DNA from: Terrimonas pollutisoli | GTDB taxonomy: Bacteria; Bacteroidota; Bacteroidia; Chitinophagales; Chitinophagaceae | Length of the DNA stretch: 64,000 nt | Direction: 5' to 3' | Assembly: GCF_029360765.1 (NCBI RefSeq) | Contig: NZ_JARKNA010000013.1 | Span: 1 to 64,000, forward strand | In this document: in pieces, positions 25,567 through 34,370 of the stretch | How positions within the stretch are numbered: the first letter of the stretch is position 1 | Layout of the letters: each line of letters begins with the position of its first letter | Program-made: the position numbers and the translations under genes | Notes under the pieces: generated by a model | The model's input: only the letters and a program-made list of their open reading frames with translations | Database searches by the model: none | What the model was told of the DNA's origin: nothing

Positions 25567-28077
25567 TTAAAACAACTCCGGCTGATTATCATCCTTTTTT
25601 TCTTTCACCCACTCCATCTGCACACTCTTATTGTAGTCAAGCAATTTCGTGCCAACTGTTTTCCATCCCATCACTTCAGCCACCTTCGCTATTTTGAACT
25701 TTGCTTTACGCACCTGGTCACCTCTTCCACTCTGTACTGCCAATATCGGCTCGGCATCTGTAGATACAGCTTCGAGATAGTTGCCATCTCCTTCTTTAAT
25801 GAAGAAGAATTTATTTTTCAACGTAGTGGTTTCAATCCTGAACCGCTTTACATTGAATTGCAGATTTTTCTTGTCGAGATAAATGGCGGAAATCACTTTT
25901 TCCGGATCAAATTTTTCGATGAGCAAAATATTCTCCGCATCAAAACGCTGTGTCATTTCCTGGTCGGTGATCATATAGTTACCATCATTGAAAACAACCA
26001 GTATTTTATCTTCTGCTTCAAAGCTTCCCAGTAAGATTCCTTTTTCATCAGCATTAAGCCTGCCAAACTTATCGTCGAACCAAAGTTTTCTTCCGCTAAG
26101 AGTGGCCTTGCCGGCTTCCTTAAATTTGACGGACTTTATCGGGTATTTTGTTACGGTTATTCCTTTGCTGTTGCGCCCCTGGATATCTAATTCTTCAAAA
26201 TAATAATCAAACTCTTTTTTATGCGCTGATGATGCCGGGCTCAGCACAATTTTTACCACTTCCGCTTCGCCATTGGGATTAACACTCAGGTAATGTACTT
26301 TACTCTTTTCTTCACCACCGGTAAGGTTATATTCTTTATCTCTTGTTATACCCGTAACATTAAATCGCTTTGCAAAGCTTTTTTGCTTTCCGTCAAAGTA
26401 AATCATGTTATAAGTAGTGCGTTCGTCGTTCTTCTGAAAAACCGCTGCATGTAAAATGTCCTTGCCGATGAAAACCTTTTCCTGCACCTTCACCACTTTC
26501 ATCACGCCTTTTTTGGCAAAAACAATAATATCATCCAGGTCCGAACATTCCAGCAAAAACTCGTCTTTCTTCAGTCCTGTGCCGATAAATCCTTCTTCCC
26601 GGTTCACGTAAACCTTTGTATTGGCAATGGCTACTTGTTTGGCTTCGATTACTTCCAATTGTTTGATCTCTGTTTTTCTCTCCCGGCCCTTACCATATTT
26701 CTTCAACAGGTTTTCATAATACGCCACCGCAAAATCAACCAGGTTGTTCAGATCATATTTCACCTGTTTAATGTCAGCTTCGAGTCCCTTGATCTGTGCA
26801 TTCAGTTCATCAATATCCAACCGGTAGATACGACGTACCGGTTTTTCAGTAAGCTTGAGGATATCTTCCCTTGTGATTTCTCTTTTTAATTGCTTTTTGA
26901 AAGGAACAAAAGCTTTGTCGATAGCATCAATTACTTTATCCCATGTCTCGTGTTTTTTCTCGAGTTCCTTGTATATCTTTTCTTCAAAGAATATTTTTTC
27001 TAGCGAAGTATAGTGCCATTTTTCCTGAAGTTCACCCAGTTTGATCTTCAGCTCCTGCTCCAGCAGATCCTTCGTTTTATCGGTTGAAATCTTCAACAGA
27101 TCCTCTACACCCAAAAACTGCGGTTTCATATCCACGATCACACAGGCGTTGGGTGAAATGGACGTTTCGCAATCGGTGAATTTATACAGGGCATCGATGG
27201 TAATGTCGGGAGAAATCCCCGGTGCCAGGTCAACCTGGATCTCAACATCAGCCGCTGTATTATCCGTCACCTTTTTGATCTTGATCTTTCCCTGGTCATT
27301 GGCTTTTACAATGGAGTCCATCAATTGTGATGTAGTAACACCATAGGGAACACTTTTAATCGCCAGCGTTTTTTTATCGACTTCTTCAATATGGGCTCTT
27401 ACTTTTATTTTGCCACCCCGCTTACCCTTGTTATAATCGGTGACATCGATCATTCCGCCCGTTTGAAAATCGGGATACAATTCAAACTTCTTTCCGCGCA
27501 AATATTTTATCGATGCGTCGATCAGCTCGCAGAAATTGTGCGGCAATATTTTCGTTGACAAACCTACCGCGATACCGTCTGCGCCTTGCGCCAACAGCAG
27601 CGGGAACTTCATGGGCAACGTAACAGGCTCGTTCTTGCGACCATCATAGCTCAATTGCCATTCAGTGGTTTTATTATTGAACGCCACCTCCAGCGCAAAC
27701 TTGCTGAGTCTTGCTTCAATATAACGGGGAGCGGCGGCATCATCTCCTGTTCTTACATCACCCCAGTTACCCTGTGTTTCGATCAACAGGTCTTTCTGCC
27801 CCATATTCACCAATGCATCACCGATACTGGCATCACCGTGCGGGTGGTATTGCATCGCCTGGCCAATGATATTGGCTACTTTGTTGAAACGGCCATCGTC
27901 CATTTCCTTCATGGCATGAAGGATACGGCGCTGCACCGGTTTCAATCCATCCTCTATTGCAGGAACAGCTCTCTCCAATATTACATAGGAAGCATAATCC
28001 AAAAACCATGTTTTGTACTGGCCATGAATACCGCTGTCGTTGTTTTCTATCTGTTCTGTATTTTTTGCTTTGGACAT
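25567..28077 (-). CDS. parC: DNA topoisomerase IV subunit A
   Basis: The 836-residue subunit cuts and rejoins DNA. The winged-helix domain has the catalytic tyrosine in APRYIEARL near 118 and the quinolone-region HPHGDASIGDALVNMGQ near 77; the position equal to E. coli GyrA Ser83 reads Ala here, with Ser next to it. A coiled-coil region (KRIYRLDIDELNAQI type, near 400-450) and a degenerate C-terminal beta-pinwheel follow. Pairing with the ParE gene at 30340-32238 on the same strand, and the absence of a GyrA box, support ParC rather than GyrA. Confidence 0.92.
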   Translation of the reverse strand: MSKAKNTEQIENNDSGIHGQYKTWFLDYASYVILERAVPAIEDGLKPVQRRILHAMKEMDDGRFNKVANIIGQAMQYHPHGDASIGDALVNMGQKDLLIETQGNWGDVRTGDDAAAPRYIEARLSKFALEVAFNNKTTEWQLSYDGRKNEPVTLPMKFPLLLAQGADGIAVGLSTKILPHNFCELIDASIKYLRGKKFELYPDFQTGGMIDVTDYNKGKRGGKIKVRAHIEEVDKKTLAIKSVPYGVTTSQLMDSIVKANDQGKIKIKKVTDNTAADVEIQVDLAPGISPDITIDALYKFTDCETSISPNACVIVDMKPQFLGVEDLLKISTDKTKDLLEQELKIKLGELQEKWHYTSLEKIFFEEKIYKELEKKHETWDKVIDAIDKAFVPFKKQLKREITREDILKLTEKPVRRIYRLDIDELNAQIKGLEADIKQVKYDLNNLVDFAVAYYENLLKKYGKGRERKTEIKQLEVIEAKQVAIANTKVYVNREEGFIGTGLKKDEFLLECSDLDDIIVFAKKGVMKVVKVQEKVFIGKDILHAAVFQKNDERTTYNMIYFDGKQKSFAKRFNVTGITRDKEYNLTGGEEKSKVHYLSVNPNGEAEVVKIVLSPASSAHKKEFDYYFEELDIQGRNSKGITVTKYPIKSVKFKEAGKATLSGRKLWFDDKFGRLNADEKGILLGSFEAEDKILVVFNDGNYMITDQEMTQRFDAENILLIEKFDPEKVISAIYLDKKNLQFNVKRFRIETTTLKNKFFFIKEGDGNYLEAVSTDAEPILAVQSGRGDQVRKAKFKIAKVAEVMGWKTVGTKLLDYNKSVQMEWVKEKKDDNQPELF

Positions 28078-28110
28078 AATTTTTTAAATGCAATAAAATG
28101 TTCAATGATC

Positions 28111-28129
28111 AATGTTCAATTTTCAATGC
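28111..28129. repeat. Left arm of 19-bp inverted repeat around the four-helix-bundle gene
   Basis: AATGTTCAATTTTCAATGC is the exact reverse complement of 28577-28595. It lies between the parC start and the end of the broken four-helix-bundle gene, in a stretch of repeated TTCAATG units. Confidence 0.7.
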
Positions 28130-28176
28130 TCAAAGAAAATACCCGTGATCAGCTCTGTACATCTAATATTCAAATT

Positions 28177-28563
28177 TTATTTATTGTCTTTGCCTTTTTT
28201 GAGCTTATTCTTTTCAGCAGTTTCAATACTCCTTGCAAATATGGCAATTAACTCTTCAGTCTCTTTATATACACCATCGACTTTTGAAACAGGCTTTATC
28301 AATGCTTTCTTGATAATTATTTTTAATGCCGACCGGCATTCTTTGAGTTCCTTCAAAACAACACCCAGCTTATGGATAAAATCATTTCTGGATTCCGCTC
28401 CCTGTACCTCACCATAATTAAATGTTGGTGAGATGCATGATTTTATCAACTGTCCTGCAATATAATTCCCAGCTCTTGAATTGGGCAATGCTTCAACCAC
28501 ATCAATCATCCTGCAACTTTAATTTACCAACCTGTCCTCAAGATCATATTTTCGATTCTCCAT
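28177..28563 (-). pseudogene. Four-helix-bundle (S23/IVS-type) protein gene with premature stop
   Basis: From the ATG at 28563 the frame reads MENRKYDLEDRLVN, then TAA at 28519-28521, then SCRMIDVVEALPNSRAG and on to 28177. The first 14 residues and the part after the stop join into a normal member of the 23S-rRNA-intervening-sequence four-helix-bundle family (MENxKYDLExRLV...LPNTRAGxxIAGQLIRS pattern). TTA to TAA would explain the stop. A 110-residue product could restart at ATG 28509 but would lack most of helix 1. A perfect 19-bp inverted repeat brackets the gene (28111-28129, 28577-28595). Confidence 0.75.
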
Positions 28564-28576
28564 AATTGAAAATTGC

Positions 28577-28595
28577 GCATTGAAAATTGAACATT
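28577..28595. repeat. Right arm of 19-bp inverted repeat
   Basis: GCATTGAAAATTGAACATT pairs exactly with 28111-28129. It lies 14 bases ahead of the original start codon of the four-helix-bundle gene, so the gene plus its repeats form a compact unit of about 485 bases. Confidence 0.7.
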
Positions 28596-28630
28596 GAACA
28601 TTTCTACGATTTTCAACCAGAAATCTCTCC

Positions 28631-29488
28631 TTACCCTTCCGCCTCTTTCGTCTCACTCACCACTTCTTCTTTTCCCTTTGCACCGGCCAACTTCACATCA
28701 AAATCTTTCCATCCTTTATTGACATCGCCGGTTACTTCAATTTTTCCTTCGCTGATCAATTGTTTCATCCGCCACATCAGGAACACGTCGCCGGTCTTTA
28801 TCTTCATCCGGTGCAGCGTATTGGTCAGCACACGGGTCGCTTTTTGCCATTCACCAGTGAGGTTCTTGATGATCTCCGCATCATAAAATGTTTCGTCCTT
28901 GCTGGCAATCTTCTTACCGCCTTCCAATATTCTTACCAGCCCATTTTCTTCACACAACTTTCTCCATTCATCCGGATCCACTTCAAACTCACTCAATGTA
29001 ATAGGGCGGGCCAGTTTTTTGGCTTTCAAAAACTCTTTCGGCTGAATTTCACTCAGCCACGAAGGATAAAATATTTGCCCTTTTTCATTGATGAAAGGCA
29101 GATTGTTCAAATACAACACCATCACTCGTCCTGCAAACTCACTCATTTGTGACATGAGCCAGTAATAGCCGCTCACATCATGCTGGTTTTGCCCCATCCA
29201 GATCCAGAGTTGTTCGGCCGGTTCGTTGGCTAGCTTTTCTTTGATGGTCTTTACGGTTTCGCGGTCATCAAATTTCACTTGATTAGTACCTGCATAGTGT
29301 GAACCTTCCAACAATCCCATCCACCAGTTATAACGTGCCTGCCAGCCTTCTTCGGTTTCGAGAGCAGTCAAAGGTCCTACGGCAAAATCATCTTTTATCT
29401 GGATCACTTCACCCGCCAGGGTTTCATCCTGTTCGATCACCTGTTTCATCAGGTCTACCTCTGATTCATTAAAAACGATATGTATCAT
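28631..29488 (-). CDS. DUF1835 domain protein
   Basis: The 285-residue protein starts MIHIVFNESEVDLMKQVI, then GEVIQIKDDFAVGPL, a typical DUF1835 opening, with a middle WMGQNQHDVSGYYWLMSQ and a C-terminal half matching the DUF3658-type helical part. Function unknown. Its start overlaps the end of the FkbM gene by 4 bases (ATGA type), so the two are translationally coupled. Both lie between the topoisomerase IV genes on the same strand. Confidence 0.85.
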   Translation of the reverse strand: MIHIVFNESEVDLMKQVIEQDETLAGEVIQIKDDFAVGPLTALETEEGWQARYNWWMGLLEGSHYAGTNQVKFDDRETVKTIKEKLANEPAEQLWIWMGQNQHDVSGYYWLMSQMSEFAGRVMVLYLNNLPFINEKGQIFYPSWLSEIQPKEFLKAKKLARPITLSEFEVDPDEWRKLCEENGLVRILEGGKKIASKDETFYDAEIIKNLTGEWQKATRVLTNTLHRMKIKTGDVFLMWRMKQLISEGKIEVTGDVNKGWKDFDVKLAGAKGKEEVVSETKEAEG

Positions 29489-30243
29489 ACTGCTTTGTCT
29501 TTATGTATAAAAATCAGATCACCCGGTGCATCTTCTTTGCCCGCAACGGCTTTCTTCAGCGATGATCCTTCCAGGTAATATTTTTCAAAGCCGGCACTGT
29601 TCAGCGCAGCTTCTACAATGGGTTTATGACTTCCCCATGTTTCTATCTGTATCGTCGGTTTAAATCTTTCCAATACCGGCAATATCTCCGGTATCACCAC
29701 TTCCTCATAACCTTCGATATCACATTTTAAATAATCGATCTTTTCAAAACTCTCAAACAGCTCTTTGGCTTTTTTCATTTCCGCTTCAAATGAAAACTCA
29801 TACTCTGAAAGAGCCTTATTATTCTTCTCATCATAAATATGTGGCAACCCTGTGCGGAGATAACCAAAATGATCCGGCGTTACCAAATGCACTTTTTTAT
29901 TTTCTTTTCCGAGTGCATAAGGAAACAGCGTTATGTTCTTTCTGTTCTTACAGGTCCAGTGGATGATTTTTGTGTAAAGCGGTACCGGCTCGATGGCAAT
30001 CACTTTGCCTTTTTCTCCTACCCATTTGGAAAACAATTTGGTGAAATAGCCGAGGTTAGCACCAATATCCACCACGGTATCCCCTTCTTTGATCAGTTGC
30101 TTGGCGAAGTAGTGATACTTATACCCCTCATCCGATTTTAACAACCCCGTATTGTATAAAAAAAAGAATCCCCTGTTGAGCAGTTTCAAATAGTTCTCCT
30201 GGCCCAGCAACCTGAATAAATATGCTTTGATCTTTTTTTTCAT
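29485..30243 (-). CDS. FkbM family methyltransferase
   Basis: The 252-residue protein has the SAM-binding motif VVDIGANLGYFTKLFSKWVG near 58-77, IAIEPVPL as the acidic strand-2 motif, and DYLKCDIEGYE near 167-177 typical of FkbM enzymes, which O-methylate sugars or lipids. The N-terminal AYLFRLLGQENYLKLLNRGF is the usual extension in Bacteroidota glycan-modifying members. It is coupled to the DUF1835 gene and sits 96 bases past parE. Confidence 0.88.
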   Translation of the reverse strand: MKKKIKAYLFRLLGQENYLKLLNRGFFFLYNTGLLKSDEGYKYHYFAKQLIKEGDTVVDIGANLGYFTKLFSKWVGEKGKVIAIEPVPLYTKIIHWTCKNRKNITLFPYALGKENKKVHLVTPDHFGYLRTGLPHIYDEKNNKALSEYEFSFEAEMKKAKELFESFEKIDYLKCDIEGYEEVVIPEILPVLERFKPTIQIETWGSHKPIVEAALNSAGFEKYYLEGSSLKKAVAGKEDAPGDLIFIHKDKAV

Positions 30244-30339
30244 AAATTAATATGACAGTTGACCGATGTCAGTTGACAGTTAAAGGCCTAAGGCATATAA
30301 TTGCAATTACTGATAACGGCTATTGAACTTTTGAACCTC

Positions 30340-32238
30340 TTAAACTTCCTTTTCCTCCACTATATCCAGCTCCACTTTCAGGTTATTGATGATAAACTCC
30401 TGCCTTTCCATGGTGTTCTTGCCCATGTAATATTCCAGCAATTGCTGAATATGATCGCCATGCTCCAGGTTCATTAGCGTGGTCTTCATTTCAGGGCCAA
30501 TAAAACGGCCAAACTCATCAGGCGATATTTCGCCCAATCCTTTGAAGCGGGTGATCTCCGGTTTGCCGCCCAACTTTTTGATCGCCGCTTTTTTCTCTTC
30601 CTCGCTATAGCAGTAAATCGTTTCCTGTTTGTTCCTTACCCGGAACAATGGCGTCTCCAGTACATGCACATGATTATGCTTTACCAGGTCAGGAAAGAAT
30701 TGCAGGAAGAAGGTCATCAGCAACAAACGGATGTGCATACCATCCACATCGGCATCGGTAGCAATTACGATATTATTAAAACGCAACCCATCCAGTCCAT
30801 CCTCAATATTCAAGGCATGTTGCAGCAGGTTGAACTCTTCATTTTCATACACCACTTTCTTCGTCAGGCCATAACTGTTCAGTGGCTTACCCCGCAAGCT
30901 AAACACTGCCTGCGTTTCTACATTCCGGGATTTGGTAATAGAACCACTGGCACTATCACCTTCGGTAATGAAGATGGTCGTCTCCGCCTGCTTCGCTACA
31001 AAATCCTCCTTGCCCCTCGATGGCGGATCATCATTCAGGTGAACACGGCAATCACGCAGTTTCTTATTATGCAGGTTGGCTTTCTTGGCTCTTTCATTCG
31101 CCAGCTTTTTAATGCCTGCCAGTTCCTTACGTTCCCGTTCGCTTTGTTCGATGCGTTTCTTCAAACCATCCGCCACCATCGGATGCTTGTGCAGGTAATT
31201 GTCCAGTTCTTTGGCAAAGAAATCAATCATAAACTGGCGCATGCTCTTACCCCCTTCTTCCACGTATTGCGAACCCAGTTTTGTTTTCGTCTGGCTTTCA
31301 AACACCGGTTCTACCACCCTTACTGACACCGCCGCTACAATACCCGTGCGGATATCCGAGGCATCATAATCTTTCTTATAAAACTCCCGGACTGTTTTTA
31401 CATACGCTTCCCTGAAGGATTGCTGGTGTGTACCACCTTGTGTAGTGTGCTGGCCATTCACGAAGCTGTAAATGTCTTCACCATAATCATTGTTGTGCGT
31501 TATGGCTACTTCAATATCATCACCACTCAGGTGAATGATAGGATAGCGTATCTCGTCTTCATTGGTCTTGCGTTGCAGCAGGTCGAGCAAACCGTTTTTG
31601 CTCATGTAGGTCTTACCGTTGAAGATGATTTTCAACCCCGCATTCAGGAAACAATAATTCCAGATCTGGTTTTCTAAAAACTCGGGGTGAAACTTAAAAT
31701 TCTTAAACACCGATTCGTCGGGGATAAAGCTCACCATCGTACCATTCTGCTCACCGCTTTTTCCTTCCTTATGTTCTTTGATCAGGACACCTCTTTCAAA
31801 CTCGGCCGATTTCTCCTTGCCTTCCCTGAAAGCGGTTACCTTAAAATAATTGCTCAGGGCATTCACGGCTTTTGTACCCACGCCATTCAACCCCACGGAT
31901 TTTTGAAAAGCCTTGCTGTCGTACTTAGCGCCGGTATTGATCTTGCTCACCACATCCACCACCTTGCCCAGCGGGATACCCCGGCCATAGTCACGCACTG
32001 TCACCGTTTTGCCTTCAATCGAAAGCTCCACGGTTTTACCATAGCCCATGGTGTATTCGTCAATGCAGTTGTCCATTACCTCCTTCACCAGTACATAAAT
32101 ACCGTCGTCGGGGCTGCTGCCATCGCCGAGCTTGCCGATATACATGCCCGGCCGCAGGCGGATATGCTCTTTCCAGTCGAGGCTCTTGATGCTCTCTTCC
32201 GTATACTCAAATAAGTTCGTGTCTTTTTCTTTTGCCAT
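30340..32238 (-). CDS. parE: DNA topoisomerase IV subunit B
   Basis: The 632-residue ATPase subunit has the GHKL motifs EVMDNCIDEYTMGYG near 53, DYGRGIPLG near 82 and GLNGVGTKAVNALS near 117, then the Toprim motif EGDSASGS near 424 and ATDADVDGMHIR near 498. It ends with the ParE/GyrB tail GLGEISPDEFGRF. With ParC it separates daughter chromosomes. The start at MAKEKDTNLF is the only reasonable one. Confidence 0.95.
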   Translation of the reverse strand: MAKEKDTNLFEYTEESIKSLDWKEHIRLRPGMYIGKLGDGSSPDDGIYVLVKEVMDNCIDEYTMGYGKTVELSIEGKTVTVRDYGRGIPLGKVVDVVSKINTGAKYDSKAFQKSVGLNGVGTKAVNALSNYFKVTAFREGKEKSAEFERGVLIKEHKEGKSGEQNGTMVSFIPDESVFKNFKFHPEFLENQIWNYCFLNAGLKIIFNGKTYMSKNGLLDLLQRKTNEDEIRYPIIHLSGDDIEVAITHNNDYGEDIYSFVNGQHTTQGGTHQQSFREAYVKTVREFYKKDYDASDIRTGIVAAVSVRVVEPVFESQTKTKLGSQYVEEGGKSMRQFMIDFFAKELDNYLHKHPMVADGLKKRIEQSERERKELAGIKKLANERAKKANLHNKKLRDCRVHLNDDPPSRGKEDFVAKQAETTIFITEGDSASGSITKSRNVETQAVFSLRGKPLNSYGLTKKVVYENEEFNLLQHALNIEDGLDGLRFNNIVIATDADVDGMHIRLLLMTFFLQFFPDLVKHNHVHVLETPLFRVRNKQETIYCYSEEEKKAAIKKLGGKPEITRFKGLGEISPDEFGRFIGPEMKTTLMNLEHGDHIQQLLEYYMGKNTMERQEFIINNLKVELDIVEEKEV

Positions 32239-32650
32239 AGCTCACATTATTTTCAAAAGATATTTGTTTGCCATCGTTTGGTTCATTGGGCATCGTCCCT
32301 TGCGTCGCACTCTTGTACGTCCGGTCCGCTGCTCAGCATTTTTGTCTGAACCATGATTTTGAAAGATTTAAGAGATTTTGAGGAGATCCCATTTCCCATA
32401 AATCCCAATAATCCACCCCAATCCCCGTTCAGACCATTCAACCGCCTGCGAATTTAGCGGATTGCAAATAAAGAAGGACAGTCTGATTTCCAATGGCCTG
32501 ACTTATCCACAGGGAGGGGATAATTGTGGAGAACCTGTATGATTCAGCATAGAAACCGAAAGTCAAGCCAACATATTCAGTAACAAAAAAATATTAGTAT
32601 ATCTAAAAAAACATTGGCTGCAATGGATTCCAGAAACTTACCTGCAATCC
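32239..32650. other. Gene-free stretch with dispersed repeat and DnaA-box-like sites
   Basis: No credible ORF. 32336-32420 holds TGTCTGAACCATGATTTTGA, AGATTTAAGAGATTTT and CCCATAAATCCC, a degenerate repeat type common between Bacteroidota genes. 32503-32533 holds two DnaA-box-like sites. 32570-32610 is strongly A/T-rich. Confidence 0.55.
32503..32533. promoter_or_regulatory. Pair of inverted DnaA-box-like sites
   Basis: TTATCCACA (32503-32511) is the exact consensus DnaA box; TGTGGAGAA (32525-32533) is the reverse complement of TTCTCCACA, one mismatch from consensus, in inverted orientation 13 bases on. An A/T-rich tract follows. A 9-mer can occur by chance, so function is uncertain. Confidence 0.4.
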
Positions 32651-32658
32651 TATATTTG
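32651..32658 (+). promoter_or_regulatory. Bacteroidota -7 promoter motif
   Basis: TATATTTG fits TAnnTTTG and lies 21 bases ahead of the ATG at 32679 of the WG-repeat gene. Confidence 0.5.
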
Positions 32659-32678
32659 CTTTACCATTACAAAAACCA

Positions 32679-33974
32679 ATGAAATATTATTTACTCACAG
32701 GAATTTTTCTTTTTTCAGCCTTAACAACTCGGTGCCAAGATTTGCTCGTACCATATCGTGTGAAAGACAAATGGGGTTACTCGAACACTGAAGGCAAAAT
32801 AATTATTCAACCAATTTTCCAGCTAGCTTGGTTTTTCGAAGTGGAGAAGGTTGGAAATACGACTCTTGAGTTTGCAAAAGTTCAGCTCAACAACAATAAG
32901 GGATTAATTAATAGACAAGGAAAGCTAATTATTCCCTGTGCCTTCGATTGGTTTGATATCGTTATTGGGTCATTCTGTATTCCATTTACCGCAAGCGGCG
33001 GGCATGGTCTTTACTCCTTACCAGATGGTAAAATGCTTTTAGACACAATCTATACTCACATTCAACAGGAAGCTGGAACTGGCGGTGATTTTAGTTTATT
33101 TTTTCCAACAAACCGAGCCGGCAAAGTTGGAATTTATGATGGGAATAAACGTAAGTGGATTACAAAACCAGATTTTGATGGAATTGTTGCTTATAGCACA
33201 AGAGAAGTATTTATTAGAAAGGGGAAGAAACAATTTGTTGTAAATCTAAAGTCCGGGATAATAAATCCCTTTACCCCCAAAGAGGAAACACTTAAAGCCG
33301 CAAAAATTGGAGAAAAGATTTCTGTGAATGGAAGTTCAAACCAGACCAAAGAGATTGATAAAAATCATCAGCAAATATCCTTTGATTTGAGTCAGCCGGA
33401 GGTCATATACGAAAATGGCAAGTACGGATATCGGTTTATAGAAAGTTTCAAAAGAAGATACAGACACCCTGACTCGATACTAGTAACGCCAGATATTATA
33501 AATCCGCAATATGATAGTATAGATGCTATACGCGGATTTATGAACCGCCTTGCTGTTAAACAAAATGGGAAATGGGGTATCGTTGATAACAAGAATAGAG
33601 AGATTTTACCTATTCAATACACTGAATTTGACATGTCGGCATCTAATGCGAATGAAGATATTTATGCTATTAAAGTTGGTAAAAAATTAGCACTAATAAG
33701 TCAGAACAGAGATACTCTTGTGTACGACTGCGATGAAATTCGTTTTAAGGGAGAATACCAACTGTTACGTCGTGGTAGGTTGTATGGTGCCTATGTCGCA
33801 GGCAAGGGCAGTGATTACGAGTACACCTTCCGGCACACTTTAATTCCTATACGCTATAATAGAATTGAAAAAGAGGTGATAGGCTATCGTGGAAAGGCGT
33901 ATCCTTTTTTTTATGTTCAGAGCCAAACTGGCAGTGGTTATCTAAGCCCCGAAGGCAAAGAATACTTCGAGTAG
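32679..33974 (+). CDS. Secreted WG-repeat protein
   Basis: The 431-residue protein has a short signal peptide (ending TTRCQ near 20). WG-type beta repeats are visible as WGYSNTEGKIIIQPIF near 31, GLINRQGKLIIPCAFDWF near 74, GKVGIYDGNKRKWITKP near 148, and GKWGIVDNKNREILPIQY near 297. WG repeats are thought to form protein-binding beta structures; the partner is unknown. It is a monocistronic gene with base composition a little more A/T-rich than the flanking core genes. Confidence 0.85.
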   Translation: MKYYLLTGIFLFSALTTRCQDLLVPYRVKDKWGYSNTEGKIIIQPIFQLAWFFEVEKVGNTTLEFAKVQLNNNKGLINRQGKLIIPCAFDWFDIVIGSFCIPFTASGGHGLYSLPDGKMLLDTIYTHIQQEAGTGGDFSLFFPTNRAGKVGIYDGNKRKWITKPDFDGIVAYSTREVFIRKGKKQFVVNLKSGIINPFTPKEETLKAAKIGEKISVNGSSNQTKEIDKNHQQISFDLSQPEVIYENGKYGYRFIESFKRRYRHPDSILVTPDIINPQYDSIDAIRGFMNRLAVKQNGKWGIVDNKNREILPIQYTEFDMSASNANEDIYAIKVGKKLALISQNRDTLVYDCDEIRFKGEYQLLRRGRLYGAYVAGKGSDYEYTFRHTLIPIRYNRIEKEVIGYRGKAYPFFYVQSQTGSGYLSPEGKEYFE

Positions 33975-34030
33975 TAGGTATATAGATGTAAAAACATCGG
34001 CTTAATAACCAATCTCCGCAAGTTATGTCT

Positions 34031-34054
34031 TTGCCGGTGTTTCCTCACCGGCAA
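34031..34054. repeat. 9-bp stem palindrome
   Basis: TTGCCGGTG (34031-34039) and CACCGGCAA (34046-34054) form a perfect stem with a six-base loop and no T run. A similar degenerate piece (GTTGCCGTTGTTTCCCACCGG) is near 39158. It looks like a dispersed repeat, possibly protecting the 3' end of the WG-repeat transcript. Confidence 0.5.
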
Positions 34055-34073
34055 ACGTTGAATAACAACACGA

Positions 34074-34099
34074 CAAAAAAACCAGCCGAAGCTGGTTTT
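34074..34099 (-). terminator. Terminator of the first 37-residue microprotein gene
   Basis: On the minus strand AAAACCAGC, loop TTCG, GCTGGTTTT, then TTTT and GTCG: a classic hairpin with a stable tetraloop and T run. The same stem sequence recurs at 48281-48308 after the paralogous gene. Confidence 0.8.
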
Positions 34100-34121
34100 A
34101 ACTTTGATGTTCAATTTCTTT

Positions 34122-34235
34122 TTAAGAATTGTACCAGGCCCAAACCGTAATAACGGTTGTAATCAGGAATACAGCCGCAATGACTAAAGTAGCCACTACG
34201 TTTTCATTGTGCAAAATGGAGTTGAATTTTTTCAT
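34122..34235 (-). CDS. 37-residue membrane microprotein, copy 1
   Basis: ATG at 34235 to TAA at 34122. The peptide starts MKKFNSILHNENVVAT, has one hydrophobic helix (about 14-34, LVIAAVFLITTVITVWAW) and ends YNS. A second gene at 48329-48442 encodes a 37-residue protein identical at 28 of 37 positions; most changes are conservative (L/I, V/I, N/D), as expected under selection on protein sequence. The bases just before the ATG (TTAAATTCTTTGCG), the -7-like motif and the terminator stem are also shared. Too short for automatic ORF calls. Function unknown; a single-span inner-membrane peptide is likely. Confidence 0.8.
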   Translation of the reverse strand: MKKFNSILHNENVVATLVIAAVFLITTVITVWAWYNS

Positions 34236-34332
34236 CCGCAAAGAATTTAAGTGAACAATACATTAAGCGTCTCAACGGGAAACGGAATGATGAAAACAAT
34301 TAAATCTTTGTGTTTTACAAGGGCGGGCTGTA

Positions 34333-34340
34333 TAAAGTTA
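34333..34340 (-). promoter_or_regulatory. Promoter-like motif upstream of microprotein copy 1
   Basis: On the minus strand TAACTTTA is one base off TAnnTTTG and lies 98 bases ahead of the ATG; at copy 2 TAACTTTG lies 100 bases ahead. A TTG is 16 bases upstream. The equal spacing in both copies supports a shared promoter and a leader of roughly 90 bases. Confidence 0.5.
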
Positions 34341-34370
34341 ACTGATTCTTAACTGCCAACAGGATTTTTT

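Noticed and set aside
27586..28251. 221-codon plus-strand ORF opposite parC
   Set aside because: Antisense to the conserved parC N-terminal domain, no start signal, no recognisable domain.
30664..31326. 220-codon plus-strand ORF opposite parE
   Set aside because: It is the shadow of a highly conserved gene; the peptide is rich in His, Gln and Phe with no family pattern.
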